Below are positions 47,317 to 58,280 of a stretch of DNA of 64,000 nucleotides, one piece after another. The notes under the pieces were generated by a model that saw only the letters and a program-made list of their open reading frames with translations, was not told the DNA's origin and did no database searches. The translations under genes were made by a program, and so were the position numbers. Location: assembly GCA_947034895.1 (NCBI GenBank), contig OX344765.1, forward strand, positions 40,615,001 through 40,679,000, in the 5' to 3' direction. The first letter of the stretch is position 1. Each line of letters starts with the position of its first letter. The DNA is from Rhytidiadelphus loreus. Lineage: Eukaryota > Streptophyta > Bryopsida > Hypnales > Hylocomiaceae.

Positions 47317-47993
47317 ATGGGGGATCACAATGGAACAAGGGGTGGTCCTCTTGGTATGCTAGATGATGGCATTATGAAGATGTTTGAGGCATTCAACTTG
47401 TTTATAAGGCAACAACAAATTGATCAACGGAGGGAAGCATTGGCAACCAAAGCGTTGCATGCCATTGTGAACAAAATGGATCAATTTGATGGGAGGGACA
47501 TTTCAAAATATATTCGGTTTTATGCAAGAGATATGGAGTTGAACCGAATTTCAAAGCATGAGATGGTTGAGAATTTTGAGCTCTCCGTGGTACTTGAGAT
47601 TCGTGGGAAGGTGAGGGAATTGAAAGAGAGTGATGGGGGGACTCGGGGGGGCATTTATGCAAGCATTGAAGGAAGAGTTTTTTTATGGAGGATTTGGAGA
47701 GGGTAACCAAGAGAACATTCTTGGAGTGGATGGTGCGCCCTAATAAGGGCTTATTAGAAAATGAACTATTTAGGGAGTTTAAGCGCTAGTATGTGCAATT
47801 GAGGGGGACCAAAAAAACAACTTTGGATGTAGAAAAGACACAGTTGTTTATAGAAGCAATCGATTTATGGTTGCAAGAGATGCTTGAGCCACTTCTGGAG
47901 GACCGAAATGAAAAGCATGGTCTAAAGACCATTGGAAGGAAGTTGAAGGGCTATGTCATTGCTTACAAAAAGACAACAATAAAGAGATAAGAG
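47317..47993 (+). pseudogene. Broken gag-like gene of an LTR retrotransposon
   Basis: The frame opens at ATG 47317 and encodes FDGRDISKYIRFYARDMELN..FELSVVLEIRGKVREL, which resembles the retrotransposon gag (capsid-like) domain of plant gypsy-type elements. After G-runs near 47635-47655 the frame shifts to FMQALKEEFF. After the T-run at ~47682 it shifts again to MEDLERVTKRTFLEWMVRPNKGLL. An in-frame TAG at 47787-47789 is followed by LFIEAIDLWLQEMLEPLLED. Two frameshifts plus a stop make it a pseudogene. No zinc knuckle, protease or polymerase follows; sequence turns non-coding by ~48000, so the element is truncated. Confidence 0.65.
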
Positions 47994-48674
47994 TGTTGTA
48001 ACTTGTAAGTGATGTGTGAGCTCCCTATTTGTCACTTGGGACTCATAGTTTTCTTTTGTTTTAAATTATTGCAATTTAAGTCATAATATTATACAAAAAG
48101 CCCAAAAAAGAGTGTAGAATCAAAATAGGCATGTCACATGCCAGTATAGCCTTTGGTCATAAATAGACTTTTATTCCTAGAATACCCTCCAAACCTACTT
48201 GTACACAGGTTAGAACCACAAATTAGTGGAAACTAACATGCTTGTAAGGAACTTACTTGAAATAGTCTAAAATCTAGTGCATGTGACCATGCTTGACTAA
48301 ATTGGTCCAAAGAGAGATAGAAATATCCCTATGTAAATATCCAAAGGTAGATTTTAGTTTCCCCATCCCATCAACGAAATACTTGAAAATCCAATTGTTA
48401 GCATGTAGAAGTCACTTTCTCAAGAACAAGCCAACAAAGGAATCTATGGCCACCGGATTGTGGTCTAGGGTCAAAAGCATGCCAGGAAGTTAGAAGCAAA
48501 ATCCATTTGCCAAGATTTCCTTGCATGTGGAAGATTCCCTGACTGTTGATAAATTAAAGAAGGCTGATTTTACCTTCCTACCAACAGGGTTGACGAATTG
48601 CAACATCCAGGGCAAAATCACATTCATTTTTCAGACGTCCAAATTTTCCAAACGCACGGACGATGTAGACGGCG

Positions 48675-49257
48675 CTAGGGGAGGACACTCTCACTACATT
48701 TGGGGTACCTACGTGCGGCGGTGGAAAAAGTAATTCATGTAATTCACCTTGAATAAACTATAATTTCATTCTAAAAATTTGAGCTTTGTTTAACAATGAC
48801 TAAAGGTTTCTATTGACAAAAAATTCAATTCCAAATAACATAAGATATATTGTCTAGAAAGGGTTGAAAAATGAACTAAAATGGCATGTTCTCCAACTAA
48901 AATATTTATAGAGCTCACATGAAGATGACTATTGCATCAATATTCAACCAAAATAAACTTTCAATAGAAAGCTATTCTATAGAATTTTTTTTTCATTTTT
49001 CAAATTTTTTTTCTTATATAATATAGAGGTGTGAAAGTTATTTTCAGCTTTACAGTGTATCTTTTTTCTTCAAAAATTTATAACTAATTACTATTAGCAC
49101 AAAAAAATACCAATAATTCAAAACATAAACTTATAAAGTAGTAAAATCTATCCATAATTTTTTTTTTGAAAAAGAAATTAAATTTTAAGGTGTATTACTT
49201 GTTTTACTTTTTCCGCCGCACGTAGTTTGCTAAAACATAGGGAGTGTCCTCCCCGGG
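48675..49257 (+). mobile_element. 583-bp hAT-like MITE with 8-bp target duplication
   Basis: AGACGGCG flanks both ends (48667-48674 and 49258-49265). Termini are CTAGGGGAGGACACTC and GAGTGTCCTCCCCGGG. It is nearly identical in sequence and length to the copies at 56443 and (inverted) 36979. It has landed in the GC-rich CGGACG-type flank of the foldback structure, so it is younger than that structure. Confidence 0.92.
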
Positions 49258-49329
49258 AGACGGCGTCCATCGGACGTTCAGTCAGCACGGACGGGCGGAC
49301 GGCCATCGCAGACGAGCGGACGACCCGAC

Positions 49330-50000
49330 CACAATAAAATGTCATAAAAAATGATTTTGAGACCACTTTTACGCATAGTAAAATGTCTTTTTTCAAAAAA
49401 CTTTGAACTACAAAAAGGTTAGAAATGAAGCCAAGTTTCACCTCCAAGAATCCGTTTCAAGTTTCAACCTTCCAAAAAAAAGTTATAGATCATTTCCTAA
49501 GGCTATGTTTGAAAATGGCCAAAGAAATGCCGTCCTCTCCTCCGACTCCCATCCACCCATCTCACCATCCAAAGGACCCTCCGAGTCTCCAATCCGCCAT
49601 CCACCCTTCCTACCTGCCGTCCACCCTTCTGACTTGCCGTCCATCCTCTGACCCGCTGTCCGCCCTTCCAAAGGCCCTTCCAACAGCCCGTCCAACCCTC
49701 TACCGACTAAAGTAAAATGTCATAAAACATGATTTTCAGACCTCTTTTACACATAGTAAAATGTCTTTTTTCAAAAAACTTTGAACTACAAAAATGTTGG
49801 AAATGAAGCCAAGTTTCACCTTCAAGAATACGTTTTAAGTTTCGACCTTCCAGCAAAAAGTTATGAACCATTTTCTAAGGCTGTATTTGAAAATGGCCAA
49901 ACAAATGCCGTCTTCTCCTCCAACCCCCGTCCACCCATCTCACCACTTGATTGACCCATCTAACTTTCTGACCCGCCGTTTGCCGGGTGTAAGTATGCTA
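49330..50000 (+). repeat. Subterminal modules of the foldback element, left copies 1-2
   Basis: Two direct copies ~379 bp apart start near 49333 and 49709. Each runs from AAAATGTCATAAAA through TTTTTTCAAAAAACTTTGAAC and AAGCCAAGTTTCACCT to GAAAATGGCCAAA, and ends in a CCTCCGACYCCC..CCACCC tract. A third copy is the outer part of the left arm (50764). Short ORFs here recur with the module and are not genes. Confidence 0.8.
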
Positions 50001-50691
50001 GACCATGTACTTTTCCAAGTCACAAAGCATTTTTTTAGGACAACAAGACTTTGTACTTGTTATTATTTGAATTTAGAAGCTTTCCTTGTATGTTTTTTTT
50101 GTTTTTCTAGACATTATACATGTGAAGATCCTGTGGGCTTTATTGATTTCTTTGAATAACCAAGTTCAGAGTGAGAAATTTGTACTTTTTGGATTGTTAG
50201 TAAAAAATCACATGGTACTAATTAATATAAAAGTATAAATATCTTGATCATATAGAATTGAAGTGCTAGGATTTTTTTGGAGAGAAGATAAAGAGGGGCA
50301 ATGTTTTGGAATCTATTTTCAATTTAATATTTACAATCCATATTTGGCAGAATATTAGAAATTAATTAGTTTTGATTTGCAACAAATATATGTTAGAAAA
50401 ATAAAACTTTTTTCAATTTGATCGAAGATTTTGAATTGTTGCAACTAGTTTTCGAATGGCATCAAGTCAAATGAAGAAAAAATACTGTACAAAAAAGGAC
50501 CACAATATGTTTGATTTTACAACAATTAATTCCTCCCTCACAATCATTCACGAGCAACAAACATCAATCCTAAATCCAAGTACACAAAGCACAATTCAAT
50601 ACTCTAAGTTCTCAGAAGTACAATGGAGCATTCCCGAAAATGCTTGGGTCTAATGTACATACAACCTACCTTTCCGACCCACCGTCCGCTC

Positions 50692-51740
50692 TTCTAACCC
50701 GCCATCCGTTCCTCCGACCCGCCATCTGCCCTTCCAACGGCCCGTCTGAACCTCTGCCCACTGCAGTAAAATGTCATAAAACATGATTTTGAGACCACTT
50801 TTACGCATAGTAAAATGTCTTTTTTCAAAAAACTTTGAACTACAAAAAGGTTCAAAATGAAGCCAAGTTTCACCTCCAAGAATCCGTTTCAAGTTTCAAC
50901 CTTCCAAAAAAAAATTATGGATCACTTCCTAAGGCTGTGTTTGAAAATGGCCAAAAAAACACCATCTTCTACTCCTCTCCTCCGACCTCCTGTTTGCCAT
51001 CTAACCACTCGTCTACCTATCGTACCTTCCATCCAGCTATATTGTATTAATGAATTTTAAAAAGTACAAATTCACTTTTCAAGGCTTCTATTAAATACTA
51101 CAAGCATCCTATATAGCATTTATGTATACAAAGAAAGGGTAATCCAAGTTAAACTTTCACACATTGAAATATGCACTATAATTGTTATACCCTAAACTCT
51201 AAATCTTAAACCCTAAATCCTAGACTTTAAACCCTAAACCTTGAATTTTACATTAGTGAACAAACACATTGCTGTAATGTGCGAAATTTGTTTGACTTTT
51301 AATTCCCTTAAAATGTGATTATCATGATGTATTATATATGGATTTCTGCATAGTTCATAAGCTTATTCATATATGTTGTCAACATGTTATTGGTTTTTTT
51401 CTACATCAATTATGATGCGCAAATTTACAAATGTCGAACATACAATTATAATTTGAAGTGTTTTTTCTTTAAGTTTTGTTGTAAAATGCATTAATAGTTT
51501 GAAACATCAAAGTATACATAGTACAAACAATTATATTATTTTATAATTGTATTACAAGATGCTATAGAAAATGCTTTAAATACTTTAATGTAATTTAATG
51601 TTGTTCAAGATTAATTAATGCATTTATACAACAAAAATATTATTGAAGTTATTTTGCTACACCCTTATACCTATAAATTGTAAATCGTCAACTATATATC
51701 TCATATGAAAAATATTGGTGCTTGAATAGTTTAAAATATA
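50692..51740 (+). repeat. Left inverted arm of the foldback element
   Basis: It pairs with 52769-53645 in reverse complement. It starts in the GACCCGCCATCTGCCCTTCC tract and ends CTTGAATAGTTTAAAATATA. It includes one subterminal module, a degenerate telomere-like tract and AT-rich DNA. Confidence 0.85.
51187..51243 (+). repeat. Degenerate telomere-like CCCTAAA tract (left arm)
   Basis: ACCCTAAA-type heptamers recur in variants (CCCTAAACTCTAAATCTTAA, CCCTAAATCCTAGACTTTAA, CCCTAAACC), related to the plant telomere repeat TTTAGGG. The tract lies inside an inverted arm and has a mirror copy on the right. Confidence 0.7.
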
Positions 51741-52768
51741 ATCGACCTTCAAACGTGATGACTTTTTGTATATGACTATGATGATCATCATTAATATATG
51801 TTTGTAATGTATCTATACATCAATAATGATGTTTTCAATTCATCTTGTTGTAAATGTGAAATGTGCAATTGTGATTTAATAATTTATATTATTAGTTTAT
51901 TTTTTGAAACATCTTCAAAAAATTTGGAATCATTTTAATATATATATTTTTTTTTTATCACACTAGAACCTATTATTTTTTAAATTGCTAAGAAAAAACA
52001 TTCAAATAAGAAGAATTCCAAAGGCAATTTGTTTATATAAAGTAAAGACTAGAAATGTCATAGAAAATGTTTTTTTTCCATCTTTATTATTTCTTTCATT
52101 TGAAAAACATTATGTTTGCTAACATTTTTTATTAAAGTACATTTGTTACATAAATCTTTTAAATATTTCTCACATTCAAATTTTTACAATCAGATAATGT
52201 GAAATATATAAACTTTTAATCCTACAAAGTCCTAGTTCACAAAATATTGAGTTTTATTTCACCATACCAAGAATTTGCCATTAAAAATTTAGAGAAGAAT
52301 CTCACTATCTTTTTGGTACTTTAGAAGTTAATGATTACAAATACTAGACATCATCTCAATAAATAGTCTTCTAACTTTTCCCAAAAGATTCAATACTACT
52401 ATCAATATAAATGAACAAAACTGAAGAAATTAGTACAAATATAAATATAAATGTATATCACAAACTTATAGACAAAGACTTGCAGAAACACTAAAAAATA
52501 ATGCATTTACAAATGATTTTATAGAAAATTACGTAATTTAAAACCTTAAAGAATCCAATATCGATTGGATTGAAAGTCGAAAAACTATATAGTTTGACTT
52601 TTAGTAATATATATAATTAATCAAGCATGCTAGAACTCTCACAATATAATTGCAAGAAAATCTCTCATCTAATTAAATAATGATCAATTAAATCTTCTTA
52701 AATGAAGATAAGGAATCCAAAAGTGCTGAAGGGGTCATATAAGGGGCCATCATGTTCAAAGGTCCGTT

Positions 52769-53645
52769 ATATTTTAGACTATTCAAGCAACAATATTTTT
52801 CATATGAGATATATAGTTGACGATTTACAATTTATAGGTATAAGGGTGTAGCAAAATAACTTCAATAATATTTTTGTTGTATAAATGCAATATTTAATCT
52901 TGAACAACATTAAATTACATTAAAGTATTTAAAGCATTTTTTGTAGCATCTTGTAATACAATTATAAAATAATATAATTGCTTGTACTATGTATACTTTG
53001 ATGTTTCAAACTATTAATGCATTTTACAACAAAACTTAAAGAAAAAACACTTCAAATTATAATTGTACATTAGGGTTTAAAGTCTAGGATTTAGGGTTTA
53101 AAATTGTACTTTAGGGTTTAAAGTCTAGGATTTAGGGTTTAAGATTTAGAGTTTAGGGTATAACAATTATAGTGCATATTTCAATGTGTGAAAGTTTAAC
53201 TTGGATTACCCTTTCTTTGTATACATAAATGCTATATAGGATGCTTGTAGTATTTAATAGAAGCCTTGAAAAGCGAATTTGTACTTTTTAAAATTCATTA
53301 ATACAATATAGATGGATGGAAGGTACGATAGGTAGACGAGTGGTTAGATGGAAAACAGGAGGTTGGAGGAGAGGAGTAGAAGATGGTGTTTTTTTGGCCA
53401 TTTTCAAACACAGCCTTAGGGAATGGTCCATAACTTTTTTTTGGAAGGTTGAAACTTGAAACGGATTCTTGGAGGTGAAACTTGGCTTCATTTTGAACCT
53501 TTTTGTAGTTCAAAGTTTTTTGAAAAAAGACATTTTACTATGCGTAAAAGAGGTCTCAAAATCATGTTTTATGACATTTTACTGCGGTCGGTAGAGGGTC
53601 GAACGGGCCGTTGGAAGGGCTGATGGCAGGTCAGAGGAGAGGACG
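52769..53645 (-). repeat. Right inverted arm of the foldback element
   Basis: Reverse complement of 50692-51740, minus ~210 bp and with a duplicated telomere-like segment. High similarity between arms suggests gene conversion or a recent origin. Confidence 0.85.
53070..53162 (-). repeat. Degenerate telomere-like TTTAGGG tract (right arm)
   Basis: The block TTAGGGTTTAAAGTCTAGGA appears twice (53071 and 53111), followed by TTTAGGGTTTAAG and AGTTTAGGGTATA. It mirrors the left-arm tract and is one unit longer. Confidence 0.7.
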
Positions 53646-53860
53646 GCAATTTTTTGGCCATTTTCAAACATAGCCTTGGAAATGATTCATAACTTTTTTG
53701 TGGAAGGTTTAAACTTGAAATGAATTTTTGGAGGTAAAACTTGGCTTTATTTCCAACGTTTTTGTAGTTCAAAGTTTTTTTTAAAAAGACCTTTTACTAT
53801 GCGTAAAGGTGATCTGAAAATCATGTTTTATGACATTTTACTACGGTCGGACCAACGACT
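53590..53860 (-). repeat. Outer subterminal module, right side
   Basis: A further inverted copy of the module (GGCCATTTTCAAACATAGCC..TATGACATTTTACTACGG) follows the right arm at ~255-bp spacing. It mirrors the tandem copies at 49330-50000. 53861-54050 is non-repeated, and 54050-54330 is dense in GTCCGTCCG/CCGTCGAAAG motifs. Confidence 0.75.
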
Positions 53861-54544
53861 AAGGAGACTGCAATCTTTGGAGATGTCCCATAGTTGCAGT
53901 TTTTGTCCAAATCGAATGTATTATATACCATTGGAAAGCTATGAAAGATATATTTCCAATGGTATATTATGATGCACATGAATATGGACAGAGCGTTCAG
54001 TGGGCAGGCGTTTGGCCAAATGAGCGAACGGTATTGATTCATTTGTTTTGTTGTCTACTCGTCCGTCCGCACTGACTGCAAGGCCGACCTCATGGCCGTC
54101 CGCATGCCCGGGTGACCGCATAGTCATTTGTTTGGTCAACTGCATGTCTGTCCGCCCAGCCGACCGTATGTGCGTCAAACCGTTGGAAATTTCAATCGAC
54201 TCTCCGCTATCCGTCGAAAGCTTCAATCGGCCCGTCCACGATCTGCCCGTTTGCTCGATGCCGTCGAAAGTTTTGGCCGTACGCTCGTTCAACGGTCGGT
54301 CAGTAGTCATCGCCAAGTATGTCAAAAGACATCCTGAAGTCAGCGCCCTTGAACTTTGGACGTCTGGACGTCCAGATGTTCAACGTCACGTCCGGACGCC
54401 CTGTCAACCTTGCCTACCAACCGTGCACAAGACTGATACAATACTTGGCACATCTCTTGGAGAACTCCATGAGAGGTTCCCTGAGAAGTTTCGGAATTTT
54501 TTGACTTGTAGAGATACTTTTTCCAGACGATCAACCGTTTAAAT

Positions 54545-55190
54545 CCACAAAGGGAAATTCATGGAAATTTCTGGATTGCGGTAAAATCTCATTAAAAATT
54601 AGGGTATCTTGTTTTATGTTAATAACCATCCCCGACAAGTTTCAAAGAGTTTTGATAGCGGGAGGTGTCTAATCACCAACATTCCTCCCAATATCAAATA
54701 CGACGGGATTTACGTAGAGTTGACCGGAGCACATGGAGTCGGAACAAAGTAATCAAGGAGTCTTTTCTTACTCCCTAGAGACCTTCTGACAACCCTAGCT
54801 AGTCCCTCTAGTTAGGAAAGGTAAGCTCTTGAAGTTAGATTTTTACCCTTTTACTAATTCTACTTGGTGCTAGTTTTTAATAAGTTTTTCACGAGAAAAA
54901 CAGGGATGTGGGGTTCTCAAGGTTAAGAATGGCCTTTTGAAGCCAATGGCACAATCCATTTGTAATTTGGAGTTGAACTCCAAAAGTTAGGGCTGGTTCA
55001 TACACAGCCTAGGGCCGAATGGAAGGATGGTCCGATTTGCCTCTAATCCGGCCCACAATTTGGCCCCAAATCACCACTCCGGCCCGAGATAATGTAAAGG
55101 ATTGAGGCCAAATTCCAATTCATTACTCTGGCCCTAGATAAAGTAAAGTGTTGAGGCTCGATTTGCAGGCCGGATTTTTTTATTAATGTG
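54545..55190 (+). mobile_element. LTR-like sequence, family G, partial copy
   Basis: GGATTGCGGTAAAATCTCATTAAAAATTAGGGTA near 54575 is the reverse complement of 42440-42475. Further on, a GGAGTTGAACTCCAAAAGTTAGG block recalls 42190. CCGGCCC/TTGGCCCC motifs recur at 55050-55170. No promoter or coding region is seen in this fragment. 55191-55930 is T-rich filler. Confidence 0.4.
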
Positions 55191-55932
55191 CTCTTGGATT
55201 TTTGGAATGCTCAATTAAAAATTTTAAGACATGTATCTATTCTTTTTTCTTATTCTTTTTTCTGTTTCAAAAAAATAGAAGAGAGTTTTTTTTTCTTATT
55301 TATTCTATTTCAAATATTAAAAAAAAAGTTTTAAGACTTTTTTAGACTTTTCCTTTTTATTCCTACTTTACTTATTTCAAAATGGAAGAGAGAATTTCTT
55401 ACTTTTTTTTTAACCTTTTCTACTCTCTTCCTATTTTTTCTATTTGGAAAAAAAGAAGCTCTTTGACTCCTTTTGAACATTTTCTTTTTTCTTGACACTA
55501 AAACTAGAGTTGACATTGAAAAAAGATTTGTAGCCCCATAATAGTTGTCAGTTATTAAATACACAATTCGAGAAAACATCTAGTTTTTTTTTATCTCTTT
55601 TTCAAATCTATATTTTTATTTTAAAGAAAAGCATGAAAATTTTTATCACGAAAACTTGAATGAATTCAATGATAAATGTAAAACTTACCATACATGTTAT
55701 TTCTAGTAGCATAATCTTTCCTTACCTTATTTTTTTTTCAAATATTTGTCATCAAAATTGATAAAAACACACATTATCTCATAGATGTCAAAGTTTATGG
55801 CATAACTTCAACAATGACTTTCATTTCCAGATTTGCATCTTTATAAGAAATTTAGTTATTAAGCATGCAATTTATCAAAATTAGTGTCTATAACATAGTC
55901 TGTAATTTGTGTCTACATCCAAAAAAAAATTA

Positions 55933-56116
55933 TTAACATCTCATGTTAAAACAATTGCAAAGACATTATTGTTACAATTGCATTGGTTATGAACAATAAC
56001 ATTGGTTAATAACATCTCATGTTAAACAATTGCAAAGACATTATTGTTACAATTACATTGGTTATGAGCAATAACATTGGTTAATAACATCTCATGTTAA
56101 AACAATTGCAAAGACT
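55933..56116 (+). repeat. ~76-bp tandem repeat, 2.4 copies
   Basis: AACATCTCATGTTAAA.CAATTGCAAAGAC recurs at 55934, 56011 and 56085, joined by CATTGGTTATGARCAATAAC. Copies are nearly identical, so amplification is recent. Confidence 0.88.
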
Positions 56117-56442
56117 GAACATTTGTTCAAAAAAGAAATAAGTATTTGTACCACATCATGACTCAACCCCAATGGCTCCCCAAATATATACCAGTGTTTC
56201 AAAACTTTAGCAATATAGATGGGATTGAGCTCACAAGTAACGTAAGAAACATGTACCAAAAAATAAACAAATGACCTTGCAATAGTAGACAGTGGAGATT
56301 TGTACAATCCAACAGAGGAGTCCAATCCGGCCCCAATCCAGCCATAGATGGGAAATCATGCCACCCCAAACCTTGTCCTGATTGCTCCCTTGGATCTGGA
56401 TGGTTTTGTACCAAAACTATGCCACCTAAGGTGACATGTAGG

Positions 56443-57023
56443 CATAGGGAGGACACTCTCACTACATTTGGGGTACCCACGTGTGGCAGCGGAAAAAGTA
56501 ATACATGTAATACACCTTGAATAAACTATAATTTCATCCTAAAATTTTGAGCTTTGTTTAACAATGACTAAAGGTTTCTATTGACAAAAAATTCAATTCC
56601 AAATAACATAAGATATATTGTCTAGAAAGGGTTGAAAAATGAACTAAAATGGCATGTTCTCCAACTAAAATATTTATAGAGCTCACATGAAGATGACTAT
56701 TGCATCAATATTCAACCAAAATAAACTTTCAATAGAAAGCTATTCTATAGAATTTTTTTTTCATTTTTCAAATTTTTTTTTCTTATATAATATAGAGGTG
56801 TGAAAGTTATTTTCAGCTTTACAGTGTTATTTTTTCTTCAAAAATTTATAACTAATTACTATTAGCATAAAAAAATACCAATAATTCAAAACATAAAATT
56901 CTAAAGTAGTAAAGTCTATCCATAATTTTTTTTTGAAAAAAAATTAAATTTTAAGGTGTATTACTTGTATTACTTTTTTCGCCACACGTGGGTTGCTAAA
57001 ACGTGGAGAGTGTCCTCCCTGGG
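56443..57023 (+). mobile_element. 581-bp hAT-like MITE, third full copy
   Basis: Termini CATAGGGAGGACACTC and GAGTGTCCTCCCTGGG, with interior nearly identical to 48675-49257. Flanking CATGTAGG (56435) and CACATAGG (57024) form an imperfect 8-bp duplication, 6 of 8 matching. Same orientation as the 48675 copy. Confidence 0.88.
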
Positions 57024-57029
57024 CACATA

Positions 57030-58101
57030 GGATAAGTTGTGGTTCCAATCTGGCCCTAATATAAAGCTCTTGGCCCAGATTTGGAGAAATAGAGTGATCC
57101 CATTGGTTCAAAATTGGAGAGTTCCGGCCGGCCTTCAATTTGGCCCCAAGTATCAACCAGACCCTATAGAGTTGGACCAACGTAATCCAAGACGATAAAA
57201 CCCTAAAAGATAAGGATGAAAATCCTAGAATAGGATGAAAATCTAAGTTGATAGGGTTATTTAGGTTAAAAGGAGGGAAGATGGGGGCCCCGGAAGAGTA
57301 TAAAAGGGGGCCCATCTTCCTCTCAAACCACCCCACATTCTTGTTTTGGGGTCCATGGGTCCAAGTTGGTTTGGATATTTTTTGGCGTTTGACACCAAAA
57401 ACCTCTACAGTGTTTTTGGAGCACTTTTGGCTCTATTGTTGTTCTATTTTGAGCTTCGGAAGGACTTTGAAGTCCTTCTACCTTGTCCTCATATGCGTTT
57501 GGGAAGCTAAGTCATGAGTTAAGAGTCTTTTGTGTCTTCGTGTGAACTAACTTGGGCGTGGCAAGGGTTGTCATTGGTGTCTTGTACTAATCCTAAAGAC
57601 ACCCCCTAGGCCCCTACCATACCTTGGCAATGCTGCTTTGGAGGACCTTCAGTGCAAAGTTGTGTAGTGCTAATCGAAAAGAGTGGTACTAACTTATGTC
57701 TTATCTTGGTACTTTTAGTGAAGAGAAGGGTTTCTTTTTGTAAGGGTGTTGCCAAATAACCTCTATTCAGAGGTGTGCTTGGTATTAATGGTTCTCTCCC
57801 TTAGGACGGAGCTTTGAACTCTCCAGCATCCTAATAGTCCTAGATTGTGTGTTAAAAACTGTCTTCAACGGTAGAGTGTTGAACCCAAGAGTTTAGGGGA
57901 GCCCTAGATTTGGTGTTAAAACCAAACTTGATTAGGTCTATGGGTTGTTCGGGGGTCTGAGGGCTGGATCTACCGGTATCGGATTAGGTCTACCGGGTAT
58001 CGAGCTGTGTCTAAAGGCTAGGTTCCACTAGTATCAGGCTAGGTTTTGTCAATTTTGGGCTGGGTCTGAAGGTTAGGTTCCGTTGGGTATTGGGCAGGGT
58101 C
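57030..58101 (+). mobile_element. LTR-like sequence with TATA/GGCCC promoter
   Basis: GAGTATAAAAGGGGGCCCATC (TATA at 57299) matches the promoter layout of the other family G copies. Downstream, 57940-58100 is a degenerate direct repeat of GGTCTACCGGTATCGGATTAG and GGTTAGGTTCCGTTGGGTAT units, ~40-60 bp. The same repeat resumes after the two nested insertions (58285-58358 and 61940-62050), so one old element has been split twice. No gag follows. Confidence 0.5.
57299..57305 (+). promoter_or_regulatory. TATA box of LTR-like sequence
   Basis: TATAAAA in the context GAGTATAAAAGGGGGCCC. Third member of the shared TATA/GGCCC core promoter set. Confidence 0.5.
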
Positions 58102-58280
58102 CACTAGAAAAAGTCCGTGTTTATTTGAATGTTTTAGACGTCAAAGTTGATGGATTTTGCTAGACATCTTTTAAAAGAACTTGTGTTTTTATGTCAACAA
58201 TGACATCTAATGTAAATGTCTAGCAAAATCCATCAACTTTGACATTAGAAAATCCAAAAAAACACGGGCTTCTTCTAGTG
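58102..58280. mobile_element. 179-bp hairpin MITE with CACTA termini
   Basis: It starts CACTAGAAAAAGTCCGTGTT and ends AACACGGGCTTCTTCTAGTG. Inverted similarity continues for ~65 bp per arm, including an identical GTCAAAGTTGATGGATTTTG segment. GGTC flanks both ends (58098-58101 and 58281-58284). CACTA termini point to the CMC/En-Spm superfamily, whose duplications are usually 3 bp, so the fourth base may be chance. The hairpin could template small RNAs. Confidence 0.85.

Larger units (their letters stand above)
49266..54400. mobile_element. Compound foldback element with ~1-kb inverted arms
   Basis: Left arm 50692-51740 is inverted relative to right arm 52769-53645; the unrelated core is 51741-52768. 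Outside the arms, more copies of a subterminal module (AGTAAAATGTCATAAAACATG through AATGGCCAAA) extend both ways, facing outwards symmetrically. CGTCCG/CGGACG-rich DNA borders both sides (49258-49330 and 54050-54400). No transposase ORF is recognisable. The left arm has ~210 bp (around 51245-51455) missing from the right. Structure is like a Foldback or long-TIR MULE derivative, but no target duplication was found, so the outer limits are approximate. Confidence 0.65.

Noticed and set aside
49403..51060. Recurring ORFs encoding NYKKV..EAKFHLQESVSSFNLPKK
   Set aside because: They recur because the subterminal transposon module recurs in both orientations; stops, frames and lengths vary between copies.
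51187..51243. True telomere or chromosome end
   Set aside because: The tract is short, degenerate and mirrored inside a transposon-like structure with DNA on both sides.
54048..54542. 164-codon ORF in the CGTCCG-rich flank
   Set aside because: The frame is open through GC-rich repeated words (RPS/SVRP patterns) with overlapping ORFs on the same and opposite strand; no domain.
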